NCBI GenBank assembly: GCA_012934845.2
Contig: WNNJ02000108.1
Location: 558,001-622,000 of the forward strand
Origin: Pomphorhynchus laevis
Lineage: Eukaryota > Acanthocephala > Palaeacanthocephala > Echinorhynchida > Pomphorhynchidae
Direction: 5' to 3'
DNA length: 64,000 nucleotides
Position 1 is the first letter of the stretch, and each line of letters begins with the position of its first letter. Shown here in pieces: positions 1 to 9,299 of this stretch. A model generated the notes under the pieces. It ran no database searches. It was given only the letters and a program-made list of their open reading frames with translations, and was not told where the DNA came from. A program made the position numbers and the translations under genes.

Positions 1-105
1 TGATTCAATCAAATAAGCCAACAGCAGTACGCGTCATTTTAGTATTGTGGTGTTCATTAGCTACTCATCCAATACCTACGTTTCACGTTTCGGTTTTTTT
101 AATGA

Positions 106-164
106 TGGCTGACGATCACTCGACTCGCTGCAAAAGAGCAGACGAGTCGAGTGATCGTCAGCCA
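106..164. repeat. Perfect 22-bp inverted repeat (hairpin)
   Basis: Arms 106-127 and 143-164 are exact reverse complements, separated by 15 nt. They begin TGGCTGACGATCACTC. This is GC-richer than its surroundings and could be a MITE end or an RNA hairpin. No coding potential is seen around it. Confidence 0.8.
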
Positions 165-226
165 GCATTGGTAAAAGAATAAGGGGCCGAAATCTGATAT
201 CATAATGTATAGCGTAATCATTTTTT

Positions 227-263
227 ACATCAGACACCTTGCACCGTGTAAGGGGTCTGATGT
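227..263. repeat. Second short hairpin
   Basis: ACATCAGAC near 227 pairs with GTCTGATGT ending at 263, and CCTTGCA pairs with TGTAAGG inside, so about 16 bp form with a one-base bulge. It lies 60 bp from the preceding hairpin, so both may belong to one small non-autonomous element. Confidence 0.6.
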
Positions 264-538
264 AATATAATGTATTTAAATAAAATTTTTAATTTAAAGC
301 ATTCAAATAAAACATGTTTATGTTCTAAGTAAAAAAATTTCACTTAAGTGCATTAATGCATTCTTTTAAAAAATAATTATTTAACTATGGAATTTGTAAT
401 TATTAAATATATTACAACTCTAGTTTTTAATAATATACAACTGTTTATAATATACAACTCTAGCTTTTTAATAGAAATATAGGAATGTTAATCAATTTTT
501 ATCTGCTTCTGTTAAGTTCTAGATCTCGATCAAGTGTT

Positions 539-640
539 TTGGTCAACTTCGTTATACTTCGATTAACTGCTTCGGTCAGTTGAAAGTTAGCTTCGGTCAA
601 CTGAAGCTGATGGTCAGCTTCGGTCAACTGAAGAGGTAGC
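539..640. repeat. Degenerate tandem GCTTCGGTCAACTGAA repeat
   Basis: Four or five imperfect copies of a roughly 20-30 bp unit with core CTTCGGTCAACTGAAG follow each other. The core is itself nearly palindromic. The stretch from 265 to 538 is AT-rich and shows nothing else. Confidence 0.65.
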
Positions 641-839
641 CTTCCAACAGTTCGTCACAATGAAGTTCGCGATGTATTGGCAACTGTCTTAACAGAAATA
701 TGCTAAAGTGTGACAATTGAACCAAGTTTAGATCCAGAGCTTGAAACGTATATATTTGAAACTAGCACAACGACGAGAAATACCGATGCTTGTCCAGATA
801 TAGTAGTCCAGATATAGTATGTCATGGTCTCTTCGGAAA

Positions 840-1100
840 TAGGATGGAACGCATATTCATAAACGTGTGCATATTCAATTCAAATGCTGCATCGTATATG
901 CCGAAGTCAACACATACATGTTTCGAATACTATGAAAAGAGAAAGCGATCCAAATATGAGGAACGTATACGTGAGATCAATCACAGTTCATTCCCTCCTA
1001 TTGTATTTGCGGCCACTGGTGTAGCAGGAAGTATGGCGAAATCCGTCATGTATGCAATTGCCTCAAAAATTAGCTGCAAGCGAGAAGTTACTCCGAGGTG
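840..1100 (+). pseudogene. Fragment of a retroelement-associated C-terminal domain
   Basis: The + strand encodes a peptide with the pattern FINVCIFNSNAASY, then YEKRKRSKYEERIREI, then PPIVFAATGVAGSMAK. From memory it matches the C-terminal module (FDVRVFNP..APSY ... YEERIREVEHGSFTPLVFS..GG) seen in many invertebrate proteins annotated as reverse-transcriptase-like. The name of that lineage is not known to me. No reverse transcriptase is visible upstream, and the reading stops soon after 1100. It is taken as a broken, 5'-truncated copy; a host gene exon is less likely. Confidence 0.5.
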
Positions 1101-1101
1101 A

Positions 1102-1748
1102 TCTCGTGGTTGCGAGCAAAACTGAGCATCGCGATGGCCAGGTCCATATCGCAATGCTTGTGTGCATATCTATCAGGGAGGGGAGTTCCTGCCAATACTA
1201 CGGAGGGTATCATCATACAAATTGCTGATAGCTAAAGAAAGCTATCAATTGCAAGCATACACTCTGATGAAATGTTGATCTTCATGTAATGATTATTATT
1301 TATGGGCCCATTAGCGGGTAACCTTAATATGTATTTATTATTAATTACTAATTATTTAATATATTTTAACAAATACTTATGCTATGAAGTATTATTAGAG
1401 TATTATTCGAATATTATTGGCAGAATAATTTATTATAAAATTTATACTGAAAAATATCCTTTCTAAATGAAAGAAAATTTGGTGCCAAACCACATCGGAA
1501 ATTAATATATTTGATTTAAATATCAACTATTAATAACAATAGTTGATAACAAAGTTGAGAAAAACTTTGCTTACATAAGTTGTCGATATAAAACAGACAG
1601 ATTCCAAGTTCCTATTAGCTTTGCTCGAAGTTTTACAAATTCGAAAACGATTAATAATAGTTGACGAATGTTTAGATTTTATTATCAAAAAGAAAACTGG
1701 TTTTTGCATAGTATATTTCATTACTAAAACATCAAAGTTTTGAATTTT
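1102..1748. other. Gene-free AT-rich stretch
   Basis: No convincing gene, RNA or repeat is seen. AT content rises sharply from about 1290. The last part is the 3' flank of DAD1. Confidence 0.5.
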
Positions 1749-2081
1749 TTATCCGAGAAAATTAACTACAGCCAGTAAGGTAATTACATGGGTAAACAGG
1801 AATTCAGCAAGTGCTCTATGCGGTGTTATCTGGAATTGATGTGCACTGGAAGGATCGGTTTGCAATCGCAATGACAAGCCGAGTACAAAAGATGTGATAC
1901 ATAGAACAAAGGCACTCAGAAAAGAATTGAACGGGAAAGTTCCGACTAGTGCACAATAGCAGAAGACTATAACTCCACTGATGAAGCAGTAAATAATATA
2001 GGAATCGATCAATTTTATTTTCACAGGTGTTGACTTTGTGTAATTGTTGAAAATAGTGCCAATTAGTTTTCCAAAATCCAT
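1749..2081 (-). CDS. DAD1: Oligosaccharyltransferase subunit DAD1
   Basis: This encodes a 110-residue DAD1/Ost2 homologue, a small membrane subunit of the oligosaccharyltransferase that moves the glycan from dolichol to asparagine in the ER lumen. The vertebrate protein is 113 residues, so the length is normal. A short cytosolic N-terminus is followed by three hydrophobic spans at about residues 28-47, 52-73 and 91-109. The family signature VGTFPFNSFLS (46-56) is intact, followed by LSLRLQ and the C-terminal NFLG. The gene is a single exon with ATG at 2081; no in-frame upstream extension looks credible. There is no operon context. It stands between retroelement debris at 0.8-1.1 kb and at 2.8 kb. 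Identification rests on recalled family sequence and is firm. Confidence 0.96.
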   Translation of the reverse strand: MDFGKLIGTIFNNYTKSTPVKIKLIDSYIIYCFISGVIVFCYCALVGTFPFNSFLSAFVLCITSFVLGLSLRLQTDPSSAHQFQITPHRALAEFLFTHVITLLAVVNFLG

Positions 2082-2778
2082 CTGAAAATATTTATTTTTG
2101 AAAACGAAATCTAAAATAATATATTTGCTTTAAAATTAAGAACATAGTTACTCATTATCAAAGAAAATTATTATACAAATTAAAAGCTTGAATAAATTAA
2201 CACAAATGCAGAATTTAGATAACATTTGGAATTATATTTTAAAAATTGCTTTAGGAAACATTAAATTCCAAATTGTATATGAAGGATGTTTGAAAAAAGA
2301 TTTATTTTAATTTTAAAGAATTATTAATGTCGCCTCCTCTTTAAAATCTGTCATTGACTTCCTGAGGCCGTTAAGCACAGTTTGGGAACCAACGCTTTAC
2401 CTTTATTTTGATTAAAAATTAAAAACTAGAAGATAAAATATTTGATTAAAAATTATATGTTCAATATTAAAAACATAAGATAAAATATTGTTTTTGTTAT
2501 GTATATTTTGAATAAATAATTTCAATTGATAACAAATAGTTGGGAAATTCAAAAAAAAACTTGTTTTTAGAATTTTTATTTCGAAGTATGCGCAAGTAAT
2601 CAAGCAGCATTGATATTATTATCGAAAAGAACAGACACGAAAACTAGAGAATACAACGAAGAGCTCAGCACTTAATTATATAGAAGGCTATATGTATATT
2701 TGTTAATTAAATGAAAAATAATGATTTTAATATAAATAAATTGATTCAAGTCATCTTAACAGCCAGATTTGTCTGATA
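2082..2778. other. AT-rich upstream flank of DAD1, no gene
   Basis: This is very AT-rich DNA with no reading frame of interest. It should hold the DAD1 promoter, but no motif can be named with confidence. The next element starts near 2780. Confidence 0.4.
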
Positions 2779-3727
2779 TATACTTCACGATTAGCATTCG
2801 CGGATGATCTTAAAATATGGAATGTCATTACATGCTATGCCGATATGCAACACTTACAAGATGACATAAATATGGTTAATAGGTGGAGCGAACTGACCGG
2901 AATCATGATTAACATTACTAAATGTGTCCACCTCAGATTTGGTCGTAGTGATTTACCAAATGATTATTCTGTTTGCGGTGAGATTATTCCCACAAATTCG
3001 TATACAAAATATCTTGGGATAATTGTTCAGAATTCGTTTAAAACCGACCTCAATACTGAAAATATATGCAACACGTCGAGAAAAATTATTTACATGATCA
3101 AAAATACCTTTAGTTCGCTTCCACCGTCTCAGTTCTCACTATTATATAAGGCGTTGATCAGACCAATCATTGATTATGCTTCGCCGGCGACTTTTCCTTC
3201 TACGCGTGGTGAAATAAACCAATTAGAAAAGATTCTTCGCCGATTTTCCAAACAATGTTCTGGTCTTCGGAACATCGCCTACTGTGATAGACTAAGCCAA
3301 CTAAATATTACTTCAGTTTACAAGAGATATGTGTACAATGATTTATTACAGTTATGGCGAATGATCCATGTCTTTCCTGGTTATCCATCGGAATCCGTTA
3401 TTCTAAATGATCGCCCGAGCCACAGAGGACACTCTTTATCAGTTGTTGTGCAATCACACGGGAAATGTCATAGATACTTGCGATTATCTCACAGAGCGGT
3501 AAACATATGGAACCGATTGCCGAATTCGATCGTGTCTATGGCACAGTACAAATCTTTCCAGAATGCGCTGAGCATGTGGATAAAAAGAGAAGATTCTTTG
3601 CAGGAAATATATAACTATATGTGACAATTTATTATTGCTGAACTACTTTTTTTTCTTTTCTTAATATTGTGATCAGACAAAATGACTCTTTTATGTGTCA
3701 AAGTCTTGTAATAAATAATAATAACGA
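2779..3727 (+). mobile_element. CR1-like LINE, 5'-truncated (3' half of RT)
   Basis: The frame opens just before the catalytic LAFADDLKIW motif (about 2791) and continues open to the stop at 3624, giving 278 residues of RT palm end, thumb and C-terminal region. Landmarks are YLGIIVQN, LIRPIIDYASP, LEKILRRFSKQC and the family's tail HRAVNIWNRLPNSIV. A 3' UTR follows and ends in TAA-type repeats near 3727. Everything upstream of the FADD box is missing, which is typical of incomplete target-primed reverse transcription. It belongs to the same CR1-like group as the copies at 8.0 and 13.0 kb. Confidence 0.85.
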
Positions 3728-3744
3728 TAGGTGTCATCATATTA

Positions 3745-3970
3745 GTAACCTGATACACATTCGAGATTTGCCTCACTTGCCAGTCACCCTCTGATGCTGC
3801 AACCACCTCCGAATCCAGTTTTAAGAACATGCTTAGATATACATACCGACTATCTAAGCGTGTTGTTGGACTTTGGAACATACTTCTACCGTCAATAGTT
3901 TGTGTATCTAATGCGAACCAGTTTGAAGAAAAGACTGGACAGAGACCCGTATATGTTTATTAAATGAATT
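3745..3970 (+). mobile_element. Short C-terminal LINE scrap
   Basis: On the + strand a frame ending at a TAA near 3963 reads RYTYRLSKRVVGLWNILLPS, the conserved tail of CR1-like ORF2 proteins. Only about 60 codons survive. It follows directly on the preceding copy's tail, so two 5'-truncated copies lie in the same orientation. Confidence 0.55.
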
Positions 3971-4164
3971 ATATGGGATTAATGGTTTGTTGATACATAT
4001 CTGTAATTTATTTGTTTGTAATCAAACCTATTAACGAGATTTTCGCTTAATTAATGTTGACTGAATTATATTATTATTAATTGACAACAAATTGAGCCGA
4101 GGATCTTTACAAGTTGCTTCACGATAAATAAAAAGAACAAGAGTCGATTTGTCTCTCCCTAATC

Positions 4165-5482
4165 AGATGAACTACTGAAAATCCCACCGTTGTCTTGAGA
4201 AGGAAAAGTCATCATCCAGTAGGGCGTAAAAACTTGAAGCAGTAGACGACAAAACGGTCGCACTCTGAAGCGAATTCCAAGATCGTACGACTCGTTTGGC
4301 AAAGCAGGAAACTACATGCATGTACCTTTGTGTTTTCAGCATCAGAAGGTGTCCGCGAAGAGAAGGTTAACCTCTCAGTTGCAATAGATGAGACAGTGGA
4401 TGATCTTTAGTGTGCAGAATTTTCCAAACAAGAGAGAGATCTCGCTTGTCACGGATATATCGCAGACAAGACATATTTAATATCTGGAGGCGTTTCCCGT
4501 AGCCAAAAATATGCAGCCCTGAGACTAATTTAGTTGTTGATCTGAACACTTTATCCAATGCACGACGCTCATTAGTAGTTTCGGGATAACAAGCTGGCGA
4601 TGCGTATAAGATATGGCTCAAGAAAAACGCATTTGCTAAGGTATGGTAACATAACGGATCTATGCCTATCAGAGCTCGACGAGTATGTCCTATTAAGCGT
4701 TTTGTGATGCAACACACGTAGTCTGAATGCTTTCGAGTGGATAAGTCAGCACAAACCCAAACTCCTAAATCTTTATATGAGTAGGTTCTTTAGATACTAA
4801 TTAAACCAAACTGGTACTTACCTCCAAGATGATCACATGATCTTCGTGATATACGCATACATGTCATTTAGCGGAATTGATCCTCGAGTGATTTCGTTTA
4901 AACCAATAGGATATAACGTCGATGTCGCCTTTGTAAATGCTGTTTATCAAGATCGGAAATAATAGGTCGCCAAACTTTAAGATCATCTGCATATAATAAA
5001 CTGAATGAACTGATATTTGGTATCAAATCGTTGATATAAAGACTGAATAAGATGGGACCCAATCCACTTGTCTGTGGAACACCTAACAACACTGGAAATG
5101 GACTCGACAGCGACTCACTTACTCGTACGACACTTTGTCGGTTGGAAAGGAATACACGAATCTAGTTTATGATCCTCTTATCAAGATGAATGTGCTCCAA
5201 CTTCTCAATAAGACGCGTGTGATTAACTGAGTCGAACGCTTTTGAGAAATCAAAGAAAATGACATCAACTGGTATACCTTGATCATAATAGTAATACCAA
5301 TTTTCACGTGCATGTACAAGATTAGTAATCGTGGAATAACCTTTTCGGAAGCCATGCTGTGCTGGGTTCAAAATTTGAAATCTATCTAGAAATTCTATTA
5401 TTCGTCGCTTAATCAATCTCTCTAGCACACGACAACAGACGCAAGTGAGACTAATAGGTCTATAATTGCCCTACGTCCGCTA
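4165..5482 (-). mobile_element. CR1-like LINE, broken RT
   Basis: Read from right to left, the minus strand gives RT blocks in the right order but several frames: NYRPISLTCVCCRVLERL (5478-5420), AQHGFRKGYSTITNLVHARE, DVIFFDFSKAFDSVNHTR, GPILFSLYINDL with LLYADDLKVW near 5000-4960, LSHILYASPACYPET (about 4600) and a tail RVVRSWNSLQ near 4280. Frameshifts occur around 5160, 5090, 4900-4720 and 4370. The upstream part of the same copy lies beyond a + strand insertion, at 5978-6165. It is a dead element. Confidence 0.8.
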
Positions 5483-5494
5483 ATCTTTGCTCAT

Positions 5495-5977
5495 GTTTTG
5501 ATCCGTCTTCTATATGCTGTGCCGTGTGTGTATCCCCAAAATTCAAAAGAACATATTAGTTCAGAGAGGTACTTCATAGAGCTACCAAGCTAGCACCGCA
5601 ACTGAAATTTTTGTCGTACCCTGATCGATTAAAAGCACTTAGACTTGAGACTGTCACGTGGACCCGCCGGTACATCGATATGAGTATGGTCTGGCAAATT
5701 CTTAATGATTTAGATCATCCACTTCGAGATTGTCTTCATTTGCGCTCATCCAATATCCTCCGAGGCCATGGTTTAACCCTGCAACGTGAAAGGATAAGAA
5801 AATCACGAGCTGTCCAATTTGATCGGCGAGTTGTATCTCTGTGGAATAGGCTTGGAGAGTCAACAGTGTGCAGTAGCAATATCAACGAATTCAAAAAGAA
5901 ATTACGGATGGAGGATGCCATGGGGAAAGCTGCTTTTCCGTATTTGTGATACTTTTATTATATTTGCTTTTTTTCTG
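5495..5977 (+). mobile_element. LINE 3' fragment inserted in the minus-strand LINE
   Basis: The + strand reads VLIRLLYAVPCVYPQNSKEH from about 5497. After a frame change comes a frame through RATKLAPQLKFLSYPDRL to the stop at 5949, including FDRRVVSLWNRLGEST, the typical C-terminus. A T-rich tail follows. RT sequence of the opposite strand is interrupted exactly here: motif-1 residues lie at 5978-6165 and the next RT block at 5482. This is best explained as a 5'-truncated CR1-like insertion into an older copy. Confidence 0.75.
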
Positions 5978-6165
5978 CAGTGAACCAGCCAATTAAGCCA
6001 TGCTTTTATGTTCTCTTTCTTATAAATAGGACATATGATGGAATTCTGCCAAACAGAAGGAACAACGCCAAAAGCAACAGACTCAGAGAAAATATTGTAA
6101 AGCGGATGACATATTATGTAAGCGATGTTGCGCAAATATACGGGCGGTAAGCCATCTGGAGAAAA
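5978..6165 (-). mobile_element. Upstream RT piece of the interrupted LINE
   Basis: The minus strand reads IAYIICHPLYNIFSESVAFG, then VPSVWQNSIICPIYKKENI, the start of the RT domain in CR1-like elements. The expected continuation (NYRPISL) is at 5478, on the far side of the + strand insert. No endonuclease part is found to the right, so this copy is itself 5'-truncated. Confidence 0.7.
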
Positions 6166-6399
6166 TATTGTAAAGCAGTGAAAAAGTATTGAAAAAATAT
6201 TGTAAAGCAGAGAAAATATATGATTGAAGTCACCGGCGAATATCGGGATTAATAAAAATGCTTAACTTTATAAATATTTATCGTATTACTATTTCGTTAA
6301 CAAAACTAGCATCGAAAAATATTAAATAATAAGTTTACCATCGTTATTCTTAAACTAGCTTCCAAAACAAAATATTTGACTAATTCACAAAATAATAAA
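6166..6399. other. AT-rich stretch, nothing recognised
   Basis: This is AT-rich sequence between LINE debris and a dispersed repeat. No frame or structure is supported. Confidence 0.4.
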
Positions 6400-7150
6400 A
6401 AACACAGATTTATTTTTACGTGGCAAATCCGTGACGGCGCCCGCTTACATGACCACGAAAAAGAACAAAAATATAAAGCATGTTTTTAAATAAAAATGTG
6501 TGGAGCATATTACGACCTGAAACGTTAAATATCTCATTAATAGACAATTTTTCCTAACATAAAAAAGTATAAAAAAATCTTAGGATACAAATTAATTTTT
6601 GAGATAAAACCGTTCACTCGAATTTTTCAATCATGGACACTGATACCTACTATCAAAATTTTATCTCGAATAAAGTCTCAGGGGAAGATAAATGCATTGT
6701 TCAATAAAGGATGACTTGTTCAATTTAGGTTTTCACCATAGAAATGACAAAAATAAATCATTTCTATGAAATGTTTCAACTTAAAATATCTCTTTACTGT
6801 CATCCAAAATGTTTACAGAACGATGTAAATTATTAAGGCGCGATCTTCGCTCCCTTGCATATTCGCCCAAATAAAGATAAATTCATCCTTTATTTTTGCC
6901 CTTTCCTCTAAAAAAATTTTAATTGACGCTATTGAGACTGTATTTGTTGTGTATGATATTTTAGAAATTTGAAATAACAGTTGTGTTCCTAATACATCTT
7001 ATTCTCAATTAAAAATAAGGAAATATTAATTTTATGGTAAAACGAGAGTATGAAGAAAATAGAATGCGGGGATTGGGAAAGGAGAAGGGGTAAGGAGAAG
7101 GGTGAAAGGAGAAGGAGAAAAGAGAAGGGGAAAGAAGAAAGAGGGAAAGT
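6400..7150 (-). repeat. Dispersed non-coding repeat 'H' with purine tract and LINE-like tail
   Basis: Read on the minus strand this is about 750 bp of non-coding sequence. It starts with a pyrimidine-rich minisatellite (purine-rich on +, about 7066-7150) and ends in GTGGTCATGTAAGC plus an inverted GGCGCC..GGATTTGCC block (6455-6400). The same order recurs on the + strand at 47735-48530. The end block resembles the 3' tail of the L2-like LINE next door (7163-7215). It may be a non-autonomous retroposon using that LINE, or a deleted LINE copy. Confidence 0.6.
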
Positions 7151-7159
7151 AGGAACAAC

Positions 7160-8030
7160 AACAATAATAATTTATTAAAGCGGCAAATGCGTGCCAACGG
7201 CACGCTTACAAGTCCACTAACTAAAAAACAGCAAAAGTCATAGATAAATTCCTTAAATTGTTTAAATGAGACCGGATTTGGCGTTTGAAACACGGCATTG
7301 AGGTTGATTAGCGTATATTAATGGGCAGATGATTCCACAAAAGATGGGCAACCACAAGGAAGGAGCGGAAGCCGAAATAGGTAAAGTAGTTTGGGACATG
7401 TAAAAGAAGGGAATTATGGGAACGCAGAGAACAGTAATCAGGACGAGAATTGCCGAGAAAAGGAAGATTGAGAAATGAAGGGATATGAAATTTACAAGGC
7501 GGAAAGCAATGAGAAGAAGACGAATTTGAACACGAGAATAAATGGTAGGCAAATTGAGAGAAGCAAGATGGTGAGATGTATGCTCAAAACGACGAAGATG
7601 GAGGAGAATTCGGACGGCTGCGTTTACGATGCGTTGCAATGGAAGAAGATTGGATTTAGGTGAGTTGGAAATAGACTAAGACAATAATCGAGTCTTGAGA
7701 AAAGGAGATAATATATGAGAGTCATACAAGAAGGGAAATCGATTAATTTACGAATTTGACGGATGTTGCGGAGAATCAAGGTAGATGAGCGTACTTTATC
7801 TCTAACAAAAGGTTTAAGTCAAAGTCGGTTGTCGAAATGGAAGCCTAAGAAAACTAGATTGTCAACGATAGGAAGAATTGTAGAATTTAATGAAACGGAG
7901 GGAAGTTCTAAGCCGGGTCGTCAAGGAAGAATCCACATTATTTTGGATTTATTAGGATGCGGAGTAAGACGGAGAGAAGAAAGATAATTAAAATTGAGGC
8001 AAGACAGTTGGAAGCAGAAACGCTAAGATC
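7160..8030 (-). mobile_element. L2-like LINE copy 1, 3' part
   Basis: The minus strand carries the end of ORF2 in broken frames: NPNKSKIMWIL near 7955, LVFLGFHF, then IVNAAVRILLHLRRFEH near 7630-7560 and the C-terminus to about 7270. A 3' UTR follows, ending in TTTAATAAATTATTATTG near 7165. The same family is found at 27.9-34.05 kb. The sequence breaks off near 8000-8030, where a + strand LINE was inserted. The RT continues on the other side of the insert at 9300. Confidence 0.75.
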
Positions 8031-8031
8031 A

Positions 8032-9299
8032 TGGGTACTCTGCGACAACCAGCATGGTTTCCGCCCAGGAAAATCTACTGTCACAAACCTAATACTTGCG
8101 AGGAGTGATTGGACCAGATATGCCGAGGCTGGAGTTAGTGTTGATGTTTTGTTTTTCGACCTCAGCAAAGCATTTGATCGGATATACTATGATGTCCTCC
8201 TTATTACGCTGGAACAGTACGGCATCAGAGGAACCCTCCTTAATTGGATTAACTCCTTCCTTAGAAATCGGAAGATTACTGTATTGGCTAATAAACAAAT
8301 GTCAAAAACAAGAAATCCTGGACGCGGTGTTCCTCAGGGATCGGTACTCAGTCCATTGCTCTTCATTATTTACATCAACGAGCTTACTACAGCTATTTCG
8401 AGTCCATGTGGTTTATATGCCGACGACTTGAAAATTTGGCGATTAATAATCGATAGCCGAGATCCAATGATACTCCAGAGAGACATTGATAATATTAAGG
8501 TATGGTGTAATCAACGGGGACTGGTATTAAACCCCGATAAGTCAAAACATATGCGCATCGGACATCTACACATCAATTCATCATATACCATTGACGGAAG
8601 AGAAATTGAAACAGTTCTCCAATTTCAAGACCTTGGAGTGATCGTAAATAGAAGCTTATCGACCATCCCACATACCAGTCACACAGTTGCTAAATGCCGT
8701 CGAATTTTAGGACTTATTAGAAAGACCATTGGCCAGCTTGACGCATCCAGTTTTAAGTTAATTTACAATGCTTATGTCTTATCTTTAATGAGATACGCTT
8801 CACCTGCATGTCACCCTCAAACTACGACAGAGATGAACCTGTACGAATCCATATTACGCAAGGCCACACATCTTGTACCCAGCCAACGCAAGCTCTCATT
8901 CATTTTTCGACTTCACGCACTTGGTGTGACCACAGTGAAGAAATCTTTAAAGTCATCTGATTTAATGTTTGTGTGGACAGCGCTTAATGTTCAAAAAGGG
9001 CAGAGGGAACATGTTTGTCGCAAACTGTTCGAACTTCGAAATTCAAACAGATTGAGGGGACATCACCTCACGTTAAAGACCCACATTCGTCCACGAAGAA
9101 GATTTAACACAATTGTCAACCGAACGTGGAAAAGCTGGAATAAGCTACCAAGTCAAGTGGTTTCGGCCTCCAGTATTTTGTCCTTCAAGAGAAATCTGAA
9201 GAATGTACTAACTTAAAACAATCGGATTTTCATTGATATTTTTTTAACCCTGTACCCAGCCTGTACGAGCTCTACGCTCTTTTGCTGCTGTTGTATTTA
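8032..9299 (+). mobile_element. CR1-like LINE, 5'-truncated, RT frame intact
   Basis: One open frame runs from about 8032 to the stop at 9216 (about 395 residues of element sequence). It shows DNQHGFRPGKSTVTNLILAR, DVLFFDLSKAFDRI, GVPQGSVLSPLLFIIYINEL, the catalytic LYADDLKIW (8416-8442), then FQDLGVIVNRSL, VLSLMRYASPACHPQ and the tail NRTWKSWNKLPSQVV. The first RT motifs and the endonuclease are missing. The 3' UTR ends in a short TAA-type repeat near 9299. It sits inside an opposite-strand L2-like copy whose RT is split between 'YADDIIIYASVYA' (9360-9300) and 'NPNKSKIMW' (about 7960). Confidence 0.88.

Noticed and set aside
106-263. Intrinsic transcription terminators
   Set aside because: The hairpins lack a T tract and the sequence is eukaryotic.
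7475-7987. Lysine/arginine-rich + strand frames
   Set aside because: They are the opposite strand of the L2-like LINE ORF2 C-terminal region.
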